64,000 nucleotides of DNA from positions 35,761 to 99,760 of the forward strand of contig DWWP01000014.1 in assembly GCA_019119635.1 (NCBI GenBank), written 5' to 3'. Made by a program: the position numbers and the translations under genes. This stretch comes from Candidatus Dietzia intestinipullorum (GTDB lineage Bacteria; Actinomycetota; Actinomycetes; Mycobacteriales; Mycobacteriaceae). Below are positions 34,387 to 44,089 of this stretch, in pieces (position 1 is the stretch's first letter; each line of letters opens with the position of its first letter). The notes under the pieces were generated by a model. The model ran no database searches. It was not told the origin of the DNA and saw nothing but the letters and a program-made list of their open reading frames with translations.

Positions 34387-34463
34387 CCGCAGTCCTCCAC
34401 CTCGCCCGGGCCCGTGTCCGCGCCCACGCTACCGGCGGGTGCGGCGTCCGTAGTGTGGCGGTC

Positions 34464-35777
34464 GTGGATGAGGTGGCGGTGACCGGCAGGCGGAGTGTGC
34501 TGGCCGATCGCGCGAACCGGGGCGCGGCGCTGGCGACGGCCCTGCTGTTCGTGGCCAACGGGGCGGTCTTCGGCGCGATCGTGCCCCGGCTGCCCGACCT
34601 CAAGGACGCCCTCGACCTGGGCGCCGCGGCCTTCGGACTGGCGATGGCCTGCTACCCGGCCGGGGCGCTGGTCGGCGGGCTGTTCTCGCCGCTTCTCATG
34701 CGGCGGCGCTCGGACGGGGCGGTCGCCGTGGCCATGATGGTGGGCGCCTCGGTGGCGGCGATGCTCGTCGGGCTCTCACCCACCGTCTGGGTGTTCGCGG
34801 CGATCCTCGTGGCGTTCGGGCTCTGCGACGCGATCACCGACGTGGCCATGAACGCGCACGGGATCCGTGTGCAGACCCGGCACGGCTCCTCGCTGCTCAA
34901 CCGGTTCCACGCGCTGTGGTCCCTCGGCGCGGTGCTCGGCGCCGCCGGCGGGTCCGTGGCCGCGGGGCTCGGCGGATCGGTGGTCGCACAGATGACCGTG
35001 GCGGGGTTGCTCTGCGCCGCCCTCGCCCTCGCGGCGCTGCCACTGCGACTCCCGGCCGGGGTGGCGGAGACACCGGACGGGCGCGACCTCGATCGCGAGC
35101 TCGACCCCGGCCTCGACCCCCACGCCGCCTCGCGCACCGGCACCGCTCCTCGCACAGACACCGTCCGCAGGCACGTGCCGGGCGCCCGCGCGATGCTGCT
35201 GCTGGTGGCGCTCGGACTGCTCGCGTGCTCGGCCGAACTCGTCGAGGATTTCGCCCAGACCTGGTCGGCCGTCTACCTGCGTGACGTCGCGCTCCTGGGT
35301 GCCGGGCTCGCCGGCTCCGGCTTCGTCGCCGTCCAGGGCGCGCAGCTGCTCGGCCGGGTCGCCGGCGACGCGCTCGTCGACCGCTTCGGGCACGTCCGCG
35401 TCGGCCGCGCGGGCGGACTGTTCGTGGTCGCGGGTGCCGGGGCGGCCCTGGTCGCGCCGTTCGTACTGGACGGGCCGGCACTGTTCGCGGTCCTGCTGGC
35501 CGGGTTCGTCGCGGCCGGCTGGGGGATCGCCACCGTGATCCCCGGCGCCATGCTGGGCGCGGACTCCGTCCCGGGCCTGGTGCCCGGCGCCGGGCTGGCG
35601 GTGCTCAACTGGGTGATGCGCGTCGGGTTCCTGGTCTCGCCGCCGCTCGTCGGGCTGATCGCCGAGCACGCCGGGATGCGCTGGACGGTCGCGCCGATGG
35701 TCGTCGGCGGCGCGCTGATCGTGGTGCTGGCCGGCCCGTTGCTCGGACGGAACGCCCGTGGGAGGGTCGCGGCATGA
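34464..35777 (+). CDS. major facilitator superfamily transporter
   Basis: A 437-residue, 12-helix carrier in two halves, joined by an Arg/Asp-rich cytoplasmic loop (~200-240, RDLDRELDPGLDPHAASRTG). Helix 1 begins LATALLFVANGAVFGAIVP and the loop GAAAFGLAMACYPAGALVGGL fits the MFS plan; the branch resembles the sugar/Fuc-type or YbjJ-like carriers. I set the GTG at 34464 because TAGTGT at 34451-34456 lies seven bases before it; the GTG at 34455 overlaps that box. It overlaps the fructosamine-kinase-like gene by four bases. Substrate unknown. Confidence 0.85.
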   Translation: MDEVAVTGRRSVLADRANRGAALATALLFVANGAVFGAIVPRLPDLKDALDLGAAAFGLAMACYPAGALVGGLFSPLLMRRRSDGAVAVAMMVGASVAAMLVGLSPTVWVFAAILVAFGLCDAITDVAMNAHGIRVQTRHGSSLLNRFHALWSLGAVLGAAGGSVAAGLGGSVVAQMTVAGLLCAALALAALPLRLPAGVAETPDGRDLDRELDPGLDPHAASRTGTAPRTDTVRRHVPGARAMLLLVALGLLACSAELVEDFAQTWSAVYLRDVALLGAGLAGSGFVAVQGAQLLGRVAGDALVDRFGHVRVGRAGGLFVVAGAGAALVAPFVLDGPALFAVLLAGFVAAGWGIATVIPGAMLGADSVPGLVPGAGLAVLNWVMRVGFLVSPPLVGLIAEHAGMRWTVAPMVVGGALIVVLAGPLLGRNARGRVAA

Positions 35778-36592
35778 GCAGCGGACGCCGCCACTGGGTC
35801 AAGCGCGGATCGCCCCGCGACGCCGAGCGCCTCGGCCCCGACTTCTTCCGCCACGAGGCCGCCGGACTGCGGTGGCTCGCCGCGGCGAGAGGTGGGCCGA
35901 GGATCGTGGAGGTCATCGAGGTCGACGACGACGAGGTGGTCCTCGAGCGGATCCCGGACGGCCGCCCCACCCCGGGCGCCGCAGACCGGCTCGGCCGCGC
36001 GCTCTCGGCGATGCACGACGCGGGCGCCCCGGGGTGGGGGTCCCCGGCCGAGTGCTGGACGGGCCGGTGCTTCATCGGCGACCGCCCGCAGGAGTGCCGC
36101 CCTGTGCAGGCGTGGGGCGAGTTCTACGCCGAGCAGCGGGTGCGGCCCTTCGTGCGGATCGCTGTGGACCTCGGCGTGCTGGGCGGGGCGGACCTGGACG
36201 TGGTCGAGCGCGCGTGCGACCGGGTGGCCTCCGGCGAGCTCGACGACCCCGCCGAGACGCCGTCCCGCCTGCACGGCGACCTGTGGACCGGCAATGTGTT
36301 GTGGGCGCCGGCCGGGGACGGGGCCGGGGGCGGTGCGTCGGAGGCCGTGCTCATCGACCCCGCTGCGCACGGCGGCCACCGCGAGACCGACCTGGCGATG
36401 CTCGCCCTGTTCGGGGCACCGCACCTGGACCGGATCCTCGCGGCCTACGACGAGGCCCGGCCGCTCACCGCCGGCTGGCGCGACCGGGTGCCGCTGCACC
36501 AGCTGCACCCCCTGGCCACACACTCTGCGGGCCACGGCGCCGGGTACGCCGTGGCGCTGGCCGACGCCGCCCGCGCCGTCCTGCGACTCTGA
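35774..36592 (+). CDS. fructosamine kinase / ketosamine-3-kinase-like protein
   Basis: A protein of the FN3K/aminoglycoside-phosphotransferase fold. The catalytic loop is in RLHGDLWTGNVLW (~170-182, with Asp as base), followed by the metal-binding motif LIDPAAHGGHRETDLAML. An N-terminal KRGSPRDAERLGPDFFRHEA matches the family N-lobe. FN3K enzymes phosphorylate sugar adducts on proteins or small amines and trigger their removal. Translation is coupled to the upstream MFS gene by an ATGA overlap, which suggests uptake and phosphorylation of a common sugar-amine (inference). Confidence 0.88.
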   Translation: MSSGRRHWVKRGSPRDAERLGPDFFRHEAAGLRWLAAARGGPRIVEVIEVDDDEVVLERIPDGRPTPGAADRLGRALSAMHDAGAPGWGSPAECWTGRCFIGDRPQECRPVQAWGEFYAEQRVRPFVRIAVDLGVLGGADLDVVERACDRVASGELDDPAETPSRLHGDLWTGNVLWAPAGDGAGGGASEAVLIDPAAHGGHRETDLAMLALFGAPHLDRILAAYDEARPLTAGWRDRVPLHQLHPLATHSAGHGAGYAVALADAARAVLRL

Positions 36593-36645
36593 CGCCGGCA
36601 GGCGAGCGCCCGCGGAGGGCGGGCTCCCAGGCTTACGCTGGCGGT

Positions 36646-36747
36646 GTGCCCGACTTCCGCCAGGCCGCGCTGGCAGAACGGACCAGTCCGCCAGCGCAAC
36701 CCGGGGCTGAGCGGGCTACTCCCGGGGTGCGGCGCCGGCCGGGCTGA
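36646..36747 (+). CDS. possible 33-residue leaderless small ORF
   Basis: GTG at 36646 is preceded six bases earlier by TACGCT (36634-36639), the leaderless pattern seen at well-supported genes here. The frame reads MPDFRQAALAERTSPPAQPG and ends in RRRPG. It overlaps the end of the convergent PQQ-dehydrogenase gene by 32 bp. No family; a chance match to the -10 pattern is possible. Confidence 0.3.
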   Translation: MPDFRQAALAERTSPPAQPGAERATPGVRRRPG

Positions 36748-38017
36748 TCCGCAGGACCTCATCGTCGCCTCCGCCGTTGGAGGTGGTGGCCAGCAGCGTG
36801 CCGCCGGGCTCGGCGGTGAGCGACCGCAGCCGCCCGTGCTCGCCCGGGATCACCGTCGCGGTGCGGGTGACCGACCGGCCGTCCTCCGACGGCATCATGA
36901 GCACAATCTGCTGGGTCTTGAGCATCGCCACCGCCAGCGCGCCGTTCCACTCGCCCCAGGACGGGTCGTCGAGGAACGCGATCCCCGCGGGGGCGAGCGT
37001 CGGGGCGCCCGAGGACCACGACGCCTCCACCGCGTCGGGGAGCGCGGCCGTGTCCGTCATCGGGACGTTCTGGTTGTACCGGCCTCCCGCGTCGGGGTCC
37101 CAGCCGTAGTTGCCGGCGGGGATCACGAGGTTCACCTCGTCGTCGATGCTCGGGCCGTGCTCGGCGGAGAAGACGCGCCCGGTGTCGGGCTGTAGGTCCA
37201 GCCCCTGGACGTTGCGATGGCCGTAGGTGAGGACGAGGGAGTCGCCGATCGTGTCGTCGGCCGGCTCGCCGTCGCGGGTGACGTGCAGGATCTTGCCGCC
37301 GAGCGAGTCGAGGTCCTGCGGCGCGGGGCCGGTGAACGCGTCACCCGTGCCGATGTAGAGGCTGCCGTCGGGGTGCGCGAGGATCCGGCAGCCCGAGTGC
37401 TGGCCGCCGTCGTTGAGCGGGATGTCGTCGACCAGGACCTCGGGCGAGTCCAGCGACGACCAGTCCTCCGCGGCGGTCCAGGACGTGACGCGGTTGTCCT
37501 GCTCGTCCGCACTGGAGTGGCAGGTGTAGACCTCGCGGCTGGTGTCGAAGTCGGAGGCCAGCGCCATGCCCGTCAGCCCGCTCTCGCTCTCGGTGAAGAG
37601 CGCGCTGAAGTCCGCCTCGACCGCCGAGGTGGTCCCGTCCGGGTGGACGGCGTGCACCGCGCCCGAGTCCCGCTCGCCGGTGACGACGACGCCGCCGGGG
37701 TCGCGGACGACGTCCCACGGGATGGTGAGGCCGTCGAGCACCGGCTCGACCACCACCTCCGGGCCGGGCTCGAGGGGCGTGGCGGGCGCCAGCGAGCCCA
37801 GCGAATCGGAGGTCGAGGCGGGGGCGCCGGTGGAGCCCGGGATCCCGCCGAGGTCGGGGATCTCGCTCTGTGCGCTTGCGCCCAGCGGAACGACGAGCGT
37901 GATCGCGGCGGCCGCGGCTGCGCCCGTGAGGGCGCGGGAGCGGAGCCTGGCGCGGAAACGGTGGGTGGCGAGGGGTCGGTGCGCGGCGAGGGGGCGGTGG
38001 AATCGGGTGTCGGTCAC
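36716..38017 (-). CDS. secreted PQQ-dependent sugar dehydrogenase-type protein (GDH-B/Gcd-like beta-propeller)
   Basis: 433 residues. A signal peptide precedes SEIPDLGG. The beta-propeller blocks are IPWDVVRDPGGVVVTGERD, GLTGMALASDF, LNDGGQHSGCRILAHPDGSL, GDAFTG, GKILHVTRDG, TYGHRNVQGLDLQP and HGPSIDDEVNLV with NYGWDP, as in soluble glucose/sorbosone dehydrogenase (GSDH) proteins. PQQ- and Ca2+-binding residues lie in the GHRNVQ and H-G-P loops. In actinobacteria these exported proteins act on aldoses or have lost the cofactor. The start at the GTG 38017 follows GGAG by five bases; a longer frame upstream overlaps the next promoter. Convergent with the kinase gene. Confidence 0.85.
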   Translation of the reverse strand: MTDTRFHRPLAAHRPLATHRFRARLRSRALTGAAAAAAITLVVPLGASAQSEIPDLGGIPGSTGAPASTSDSLGSLAPATPLEPGPEVVVEPVLDGLTIPWDVVRDPGGVVVTGERDSGAVHAVHPDGTTSAVEADFSALFTESESGLTGMALASDFDTSREVYTCHSSADEQDNRVTSWTAAEDWSSLDSPEVLVDDIPLNDGGQHSGCRILAHPDGSLYIGTGDAFTGPAPQDLDSLGGKILHVTRDGEPADDTIGDSLVLTYGHRNVQGLDLQPDTGRVFSAEHGPSIDDEVNLVIPAGNYGWDPDAGGRYNQNVPMTDTAALPDAVEASWSSGAPTLAPAGIAFLDDPSWGEWNGALAVAMLKTQQIVLMMPSEDGRSVTRTATVIPGEHGRLRSLTAEPGGTLLATTSNGGGDDEVLRISPAGAAPRE

Positions 38018-38109
38018 GGGGTCTCCGGAGAGGGTGAGGGGATGATCACCGTCGAACGTAGACGATCCGGCCGTCATCCGGCACCGCTTCGGCGACGCCG
38101 TGAAAACGG

Positions 38110-38156
38110 CCGGGCCCCGGTCACCGACGGGACTGCCGTCGGCGACCGGGGCCCGG
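38110..38156 (-). terminator. terminator hairpin of the fabG4-htdX operon
   Basis: CCGGGCCCCGGTC at 38110-38122 pairs with GACCGGGGCCCGG at 38144-38156, and the loop has CGACGG / CCGTCG. On the minus strand it is followed by CCGTTTTC. It is 22 bp past the htdX stop. Confidence 0.8.
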
Positions 38157-38178
38157 TCCGTGCGCGCTCCTGCGGAGG

Positions 38179-39114
38179 TTAGAGCTCCTCGATCGTGGCC
38201 GTGGCGTGCACGGTCCCGAGCTTGCGCGGGTTGCGCACGGTGAGGTCCCACGCCGGACCGCCCGCGCCGCCGCGGCGCGCGTAGACGCCTAGCTTGGCGG
38301 GCAGGACCACGGGCTTGCCGAACTCCACCGAGTAGCGGGCCCGCTCCGGGATGCCGCCCTCGACCGCGCTGAGGAGGGTGCCCGCGGTCCACATGCCGTG
38401 GGCGATCACGTTGGGGAAGCCGAAGGCCTTGGCACCGACCTTGGAGACGTGGATCGGGTTGCGGTCGCCGGAGACGGCCGCGTACTCCGAGATCCGGCCC
38501 TCGTCGACGGACTTGACCACGGTCGGGTCGCCGATCTCCGAGGCCGTCGGCGCCTCGGGCTTGGGCGGCCGCGGGGCGTCCTTCGGGGGAGTGAGGGAGG
38601 TGCGGCGCTTGGAGAGCATCCCCGAACGCTGGCGCCACGCCGGCTCGTCGTCGTCGCCCGTCGTGATCTCGGTGACGATGTCCACCAACAGTCCCGAGGG
38701 GTGCTCGCGGAGATTCTCCGCCCGGGCCCGGATGGTCAGCTCGTCGTCCACCAGCAGGGGGCGCCGCGACTCGATCTCGTTGAACAGGTGTACCGAGCCC
38801 ATGGCCGCCACCGGATAGTCCGGGTCCAGCATGAGCTGCATGGTCAGCGGGAAGGCCAGTGTGAACGGGTATGTCAGCGGCAGCGCGTTGCCCAGCCGCA
38901 AGCCGCAGACGCGCGCGTAGGCGGCCAGGTTGGCCACGTCCACGCGCACGCCGGAGACCTCGACGCCCGTCGCCGGCATCGAATTCCCGTCACGGCTGCC
39001 GCCCACGACGGGGACCGACCCCAGGGCGGCCTTGCCGTACTGGGCCAGCAGGTCGGGGATGGCCGGCAGCGTCCTGTACTCCACGTCCACGCCGGGGTTC
39101 TGCGGATCAGTCAT
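38179..39114 (-). CDS. htdX: (3R)-hydroxyacyl-thioester dehydratase, double hot-dog (HtdX/MaoC)
   Basis: Two hot-dog domains. The hydratase-2 motif is in the second half: AVSGDRNPIHVSKVGAKAFGFPNVIAHG, supplying catalytic Asp and His. The N-terminal domain (VSGVRVDVANLAAYARVCGL ... LPLTYPFTLAFPLTM) is the structural half. 311 residues, near the size of M. tuberculosis HtdX (Rv0241c), and it is eight bases downstream of fabG4, exactly as Rv0241c-Rv0242c. The pair catalyses reduction and dehydration of 3-ketoacyl chains, in fatty acid synthesis or reverse beta-oxidation. Confidence 0.92.
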   Translation of the reverse strand: MTDPQNPGVDVEYRTLPAIPDLLAQYGKAALGSVPVVGGSRDGNSMPATGVEVSGVRVDVANLAAYARVCGLRLGNALPLTYPFTLAFPLTMQLMLDPDYPVAAMGSVHLFNEIESRRPLLVDDELTIRARAENLREHPSGLLVDIVTEITTGDDDEPAWRQRSGMLSKRRTSLTPPKDAPRPPKPEAPTASEIGDPTVVKSVDEGRISEYAAVSGDRNPIHVSKVGAKAFGFPNVIAHGMWTAGTLLSAVEGGIPERARYSVEFGKPVVLPAKLGVYARRGGAGGPAWDLTVRNPRKLGTVHATATIEEL

Positions 39115-39122
39115 CTCGGCGA

Positions 39123-40472
39123 TCACGCACCCAGCAGCGACTGGCCGCACACGCGGACCACGTTGTTGGTGACCGACGACGAGGCGGGGCTCGCGAAGAA
39201 CGCGATGGTCTCGGCCACGTCGACCGGCAGGCCGCCCTGCTGCATCGAGTTCATGCGACGCCCGGCCTCGCGGGTCGCGAACGGGATCGCGGCGGTCATC
39301 TGCGTCTCGATGAAGCCGGGGGCCACGGCGTTGACGGTGACCTTCTGCGAGGCCAGCTCGGCGGAGGCGCCGTTGACAAAGCCGATCACGCCGGCCTTGG
39401 AGGCGGCGTAGTTGGTCTGGCCGCGGTTGCCCGCGATGCCGGCCATCGAGGACACGCCGATCACGCGGCCGTTCTCGGCGAGCGCGCCCTTCTCCGCGAG
39501 CTCGGCGGTGATGCGCTCGGGGGCGGAGATATTGACGGCGATGACCGAGTCCCAGCGGCCCGCGTCCATCCCGGCGAGCGTCTTGTCGCGGGTGATGCCG
39601 GCGTTGTGCACGAGCACGTCCACCACGCCCTCGTGGCGGTCCTTGACGTGCGTGGCCAGGACGTCGGCGGCGTCGGCGGCGGTCACGTCGAGCGGGAGCG
39701 AGGTGCCCCCGACGGCGTTGGCGGTCTCCGAGAGCGCCTCCCCGGCGGCGGGGACGTCGCAGCAGATCACGTGCGCGCCGTCACGGGCCAGTACGGCCGC
39801 GATCTCGGCGCCGATGCCGCGTGCCGCACCGGTGACCACGGCGACCTTGCCCTCGAGCGGCGTCGTCCAGGAGGCGGGGGCCGTGGCGCCGCCGGCACCG
39901 ACCTGGATGACCTGGGCGTCGACGTAGGCCGACCTGCCCGACAGGAGGAAGCGCAGCGTGGACTCGAGGCCCGACGCGCCCGCGTCCGCGTCGGCGGAGA
40001 CGTAGACCAGCTGGACGGTGGCGCCCCGCTTCATCTCCTTGCCGAGGGACCGGGTGAAGCCCTCGAGCGCACGCTGGGCGATCCGCTCCTCGACCGAGCC
40101 GGTCTCGTCCGGGGTGGTGCCCAGGACCACCACGCGGCCGCTCGGGGCGACGCGGCGGATGACCGGGTTGAAGAACTCGAACATCTCCTTGAGGTCCTCG
40201 GCGCGGCGGATGCCGGTGGCGTCGAAGACGAGCCCCGCGAACTTGCCGTCGGCGTCCGCGCCGGCGAGCTCGTAGTCCGATTCGAGGATGGCGCGGACGG
40301 GCTCGACCAGGCGACCCTCGCCACCGACGAGGACGGGGCCGTGCAGCGCCGGCTGGCCGGGCTCGTAGCGGCGGAGCTGCTCGGGCTGGGGGAGGCCGAC
40401 CTTCCCGGCGATGAACGACCCCGGCGCGGAGGTCACGAACTGTGAGTAGAGGTCGAGGTTGCCCTGTGCCAT
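39123..40472 (-). CDS. fabG4: 3-oxoacyl-thioester reductase FabG4 (high-molecular-weight FabG)
   Basis: 449 residues with two Rossmann-like halves, as in M. tuberculosis FabG4 (Rv0242c). The N-terminal flavodoxin-like half runs to ~200 ([37 protein letters not shown]). The C-terminal SDR has the cofactor motif [23 protein letters not shown], catalytic Ser in [11 protein letters not shown] and YAASKAG (Tyr, Lys). It uses NADH rather than NADPH in the mycobacterial enzyme. The start at 40472 follows AGGAG; a very long frame continuing to 44690 upstream is antisense to fadA2 and other genes and is not coding. Divergent from fadA2, sharing a 171-bp regulatory region. Confidence 0.95.
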   Translation of the reverse strand: MAQGNLDLYSQFVTSAPGSFIAGKVGLPQPEQLRRYEPGQPALHGPVLVGGEGRLVEPVRAILESDYELAGADADGKFAGLVFDATGIRRAEDLKEMFEFFNPVIRRVAPSGRVVVLGTTPDETGSVEERIAQRALEGFTRSLGKEMKRGATVQLVYVSADADAGASGLESTLRFLLSGRSAYVDAQVIQVGAGGATAPASWTTPLEGKVAVVTGAARGIGAEIAAVLARDGAHVICCDVPAAGEALSETANAVGGTSLPLDVTAADAADVLATHVKDRHEGVVDVLVHNAGITRDKTLAGMDAGRWDSVIAVNISAPERITAELAEKGALAENGRVIGVSSMAGIAGNRGQTNYAASKAGVIGFVNGASAELASQKVTVNAVAPGFIETQMTAAIPFATREAGRRMNSMQQGGLPVDVAETIAFFASPASSSVTNNVVRVCGQSLLGA

Positions 40473-40643
40473 GGCGATCATCTCCTGGAGAGGTGCGGTA
40501 TGTGCTGCACACGTCGACGGGGGTGGTCCCGGGGACCATCCTGCCGCCGGTGTGGGGTCGACAAGTAACTTACTGCTGAGTAACAATACTCGGCGGGCCG
40601 CGTTGCGGGCCACCTGACACCGAGAACCACGGGAGTGACACAC
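40473..40643. promoter_or_regulatory. shared divergent promoter region of fabG4-htdX and fadA2
   Basis: 171 bp with a clear AT-rich core at 40559-40590. It holds the palindrome at 40570-40583 and a direct repeat AGTAAC (40564-40569 and 40579-40584) one helical turn and a half apart, so a regulator here would control both directions. Confidence 0.55.
40570..40583. promoter_or_regulatory. palindromic operator TTACTGCTGAGTAA between fabG4 and fadA2
   Basis: TTACT-GCTG-AGTAA is a perfect 5-bp arm palindrome, followed by CA. The same site with changed spacer lies upstream of fadE5 at 49973-49986 (CTACT-CGTC-AGTAA, then CA). Over the 16 bases TTACTGCTGAGTAACA the two agree at 12. A TetR-type regulator sensing acyl-CoA is a plausible binder. 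Confidence 0.6.
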
Positions 40644-41957
40644 GTGACCACCAGCCCCCGCAAGGTCGCCATCGTCGGCGGCAACCGGATCCCCTTCGCG
40701 CGGTCGAACGGCAAGTACGCGGACGCGTCCAACCAGGACATGCTCACCGCCGCCATCGACGGCCTCGCGGCCCGGTACAACCTCCAGGGCGAGGCCCTGG
40801 GCATGGTCGTCGCCGGCGCCGTGCTCAAGCACTCGCGTGACTTCAACCTCACCCGCGAGACGGTGATCGGCTCCGTCCTCGACGCCTCGACCCCGGCGTT
40901 CGACCTGCAGCAGGCCTGCGGCACGGGCCTGGCCTCCGCCGTGCAGGTCGCCGACGCGATCGCGCTCGGCCGTATCGAGTCCGGCGTCGCCGGCGGCGTC
41001 GACACCACCTCGGACGCGCCGCTCGCCGTCAACGACGACCTGCGCAAGACGCTCATCAAGCTCTCCGCGGCCAAGACCACCGTCGACCGCCTCAAGCTGC
41101 TCGGCGACATCCGCCCGCAGGGTCTGGTCCCGGAGCAGCCGCAGAACTCGGAGCCCCGCACCGGCCTGTCGATGGGCGAGCACGCCGCGATCACCGCCCG
41201 CGAGATGGGTGTCACCCGCGAGGACCAGGACGAGCTGGCCGCCACCAGCCACCGGAACCTGGCCGCCTCCTACGACTCGGGCTTCCAGGACGACCTGGTC
41301 ACCCCGTTCCTCGGCATGGCGCGCGACAACAACATGCGCCCCGACTCGACCGCCGAGAAGCTGGCCAAGCTCAAGCCGGCCTTCGGCAAGCGCGACGCCG
41401 AGGCCCACGGCACCGAGGCCACCATGACCGCCGGCAACTCGACCCCGCTCACCGACGGCGCCTCCGCCGTGCTGCTGGCCAGCGAGGAGTGGGCCGAGGA
41501 GAACAAGCTCCCGGTCCGCGCCTACCTCGTGGACTCCGAGACCGCCGCGGTCGACTTCGTCCACGGCCATGACGGCCGCACCCCGGACGGGCTGCTCATG
41601 GCCCCCACCTACGCGGTGCCGCGGCTGCTCGAGCGCAACGGGCTCACCCTGCAGGACTTCGACTTCTACGAGATTCACGAGGCCTTCGCCTCGCAGGTCC
41701 TGGCCACGCTCGCCGGGTGGGAGTCCGACGAGTACTGCACCGAGCGCCTCGGCCTGGACAAGGCCCTGGGCTCGATCGACCGGTCCAAGCTCAACGTCAA
41801 CGGCTCCTCGCTGGCGGCCGGCCACCCGTTCGCCGCGACCGGCGGCCGCATCCTGGCCGCCGCCGCCAAGCTGCTGGAGCAGAAGGGGTCGGGCCGCGCG
41901 CTCATCTCCATCTGCGCCGCCGGCGGCCAGGGCGTCACCGCGATCGTCGAGCGCTGA
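40644..41957 (+). CDS. fadA2: acetyl-CoA acetyltransferase FadA2 (thiolase)
   Basis: Thiolase with all three catalytic elements: nucleophile Cys92 in [23 protein letters not shown] (His) and CAAGGQGVT (second Cys, near the C-terminus). [19 protein letters not shown] is the other thiolase signature. Length and divergent position next to fabG4 match M. tuberculosis fadA2 (Rv0243). It cleaves or forms ketoacyl-CoA. I choose the GTG at 40644 because GGGAG is eight bases before it; a GTG three codons earlier lies on that ribosome site. A strong terminator follows. Confidence 0.94.
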   Translation: MTTSPRKVAIVGGNRIPFARSNGKYADASNQDMLTAAIDGLAARYNLQGEALGMVVAGAVLKHSRDFNLTRETVIGSVLDASTPAFDLQQACGTGLASAVQVADAIALGRIESGVAGGVDTTSDAPLAVNDDLRKTLIKLSAAKTTVDRLKLLGDIRPQGLVPEQPQNSEPRTGLSMGEHAAITAREMGVTREDQDELAATSHRNLAASYDSGFQDDLVTPFLGMARDNNMRPDSTAEKLAKLKPAFGKRDAEAHGTEATMTAGNSTPLTDGASAVLLASEEWAEENKLPVRAYLVDSETAAVDFVHGHDGRTPDGLLMAPTYAVPRLLERNGLTLQDFDFYEIHEAFASQVLATLAGWESDEYCTERLGLDKALGSIDRSKLNVNGSSLAAGHPFAATGGRILAAAAKLLEQKGSGRALISICAAGGQGVTAIVER

Positions 41958-42001
41958 CCCCCACCAGGTAGAACCCGCCACGGCACCCACCGTGGAGCAT
42001 A

Positions 42002-42034
42002 GTGCAGCCCCCGCGTCCGGCGCGGGGGCTGCAC
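42002..42034 (+). terminator. 14-bp terminator hairpin after fadA2
   Basis: GTGCAGCCCCCGCG at 42002-42015 pairs perfectly with CGCGGGGGCTGCAC at 42021-42034 across a TCCGG loop, 44 bp past the fadA2 stop. Confidence 0.8.
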
Positions 42035-42143
42035 GTATCGGTCCCCGTCCGTCATAGTGGACACACAGTGGTTCGGGTGGGCAGTCCCGGCCGGCACCCC
42101 ACCGGGGCGCCGTCCCCCGCCCGGAAGGGGGGCGTGAGTCAGC

Positions 42144-44066
42144 GTGGAAGAGTCCACCACCAGCGACGATGGTCTCGCCCGGCCAGTCGTGTACGAGAGC
42201 ACCCAGCAGCAGCCCTCGGCGTCGGACCGGCGTCGCTACCGCCTGCGTTCGCAATGGCTCTACGCGGGCGTCGGGCTGTTCATGGGGCTGTGCGTGCTCT
42301 ACGGCTTCGATCTGGTCCACAGCATCGGCCGGGTGCCGCGCGGCGCCGAGGTCGCCGGGATCCAGGTGGGCGGCATGCGCACCGAGGACGCGGAGGCCAA
42401 GCTCGTCAGCGAGTTGGGGCCCCGCGTCGACGACGAGGTGGACCTGCGTGCCGGGGTCGTGGCCACGTCGCTCGACCCGCAGACCGTCGGGCTCTCGGTG
42501 GACTACCAGGGCACCCTGGACCGGGCCGGGGAGCAGTCGCTCAACCCGTTCGTCCGTCTCTTCAGCCTGGTGCTCACCGACGACGTGGGGATCGCGAGCG
42601 TCATCCCCGACGCCCGGCTCACCGATTTCCTCGAGAAGCTCGCCCTGCAGGCGGACTTCGAGCCCCGCGAGGGCGCCATCTGGTTCGACCGGGACGAGGT
42701 GAAGTCGGCCATCCCGATCGACGGCCAGCGCATGCAGATCGAGAACTCCCGCGACGCCGTCCTCGAGCACTGGCTCGACGAGGGCGGGGTGGACCTGCCC
42801 GTCGATTACACGCCCACCGAGACGGACGCCGACCAGGTGCGGGCGCTGATCCGCGACATCGCGGAACCCGCCGCCGAGCAGGATCTGACCCTGCTGGCCT
42901 CCCGGATGCGCGACGACGGCACCGAGCCTCCGCTCATGACCGTCACCACCAGGCCGCCCGCGCCCCCGGCCCAGGGACGGGACCGGCCGGAGTTGCCCGA
43001 GCGGGAGATCGAGATGGTCGACCCCGAGAGCCCCGAGGCCGTCCCGGTGACGTTCCCGAGCGAGCGCATCGGCGAGTACCTGACCTTCGTCCGCGAGGGC
43101 GATGAGCTCCGGGCGCGCTTCGACGCCGACGCCGCCAAGGGGATCCTCGAGCCGATGCTCGCCGAGACCGAGCAGGAGGGCCGGGACGCCACGTTCTCCT
43201 TCAGCGGCTCGACCGCGTCGGTCGTCCCCGCGGTCCAGGGCAGGACCGTGGAGTGGGGCCCGCTCCTGGGCAACCTGCCCGGGCAGCTGACCGACGTCGA
43301 GGGCGACCGGGTCCTGCCCGTCAGCTACGTCGGACGGGACCCCGAGTTGTCGACGGAGGATGCCGAACGTGCCGGCATCCGCGACATCGTCGGCGAGTTC
43401 ACCGTCAGCGTCGGCCCGAGCGGCCGCGCGCAGTCGATGATCGCCGCGCTCGCGGGCCACTTCATCCCCGCCGGCGGGACCTTCTCCATGAACCAGGTGG
43501 CCGGCACCGCCTCGGGCGACACCTCCGCGGACGCCGTGGCCACGGCGCTGTTCAACTCCGCCTTCGAGGCGGGCGCGCAGGGGCTCGTGCGGACCAGCCG
43601 CGGGGTGGACGGGGAGCAGTTCCCCGCCGGCCGCGACGCCACCGCGTCGTCCGACGTCGGATTCCGCAACGACCAGGGCACCGGGCTGGTGATCGACGCC
43701 TCCGGCGACGGCAACTCGGTGACCGTCCGACTGTGGGGCACGCGGGAGTACTCGGTGCAGGTCTCGACCGCGCCCCGCGCCGACATCCGCCGCGCGGATT
43801 CCCGCGTCGACACCTCCGCGGACTGCACGCCGGTGCCCGGCGAGGACGGATACACGGCCCGCGCGACCCGCGTGGTCGAGCGGGGGGACGAGACGGTGAG
43901 TACCGACACCGTCTCGTCCACGTACCCGCCGCGTGCCGGGGTCGAGTGTCGCGCCGAACCGCCGCGGCCCTCGCCGCCCCCGGAGGAGCCCGGACCGCCG
44001 CCGCCCGGCCCGGTCGAGATCCCGGGGCTCCCGCCCATCGAACTGCCGGGGCTGCCCTTCCCCTGA
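42144..44066 (+). CDS. VanW-family / PG_binding_4 cell-surface protein
   Basis: 640 residues. One transmembrane helix near the N-terminus ([19 protein letters not shown]) after a ~45-residue cytoplasmic part. Outside it are two peptidoglycan-binding type-4 modules (~75-190 and ~290-400, e.g. [20 protein letters not shown]), then the VanW domain (~420-560: [47 protein letters not shown]) and a Pro-rich tail. The VanW domain is a beta-lactone-like or L,D-type fold of unknown activity. Starts at a GTG with a weak GGGG ribosome site. Its role is envelope-related. Confidence 0.85.
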   Translation: MEESTTSDDGLARPVVYESTQQQPSASDRRRYRLRSQWLYAGVGLFMGLCVLYGFDLVHSIGRVPRGAEVAGIQVGGMRTEDAEAKLVSELGPRVDDEVDLRAGVVATSLDPQTVGLSVDYQGTLDRAGEQSLNPFVRLFSLVLTDDVGIASVIPDARLTDFLEKLALQADFEPREGAIWFDRDEVKSAIPIDGQRMQIENSRDAVLEHWLDEGGVDLPVDYTPTETDADQVRALIRDIAEPAAEQDLTLLASRMRDDGTEPPLMTVTTRPPAPPAQGRDRPELPEREIEMVDPESPEAVPVTFPSERIGEYLTFVREGDELRARFDADAAKGILEPMLAETEQEGRDATFSFSGSTASVVPAVQGRTVEWGPLLGNLPGQLTDVEGDRVLPVSYVGRDPELSTEDAERAGIRDIVGEFTVSVGPSGRAQSMIAALAGHFIPAGGTFSMNQVAGTASGDTSADAVATALFNSAFEAGAQGLVRTSRGVDGEQFPAGRDATASSDVGFRNDQGTGLVIDASGDGNSVTVRLWGTREYSVQVSTAPRADIRRADSRVDTSADCTPVPGEDGYTARATRVVERGDETVSTDTVSSTYPPRAGVECRAEPPRPSPPPEEPGPPPPGPVEIPGLPPIELPGLPFP

Positions 44067-44089
44067 TCGCCCGCCGGCGACCGTGTCGG

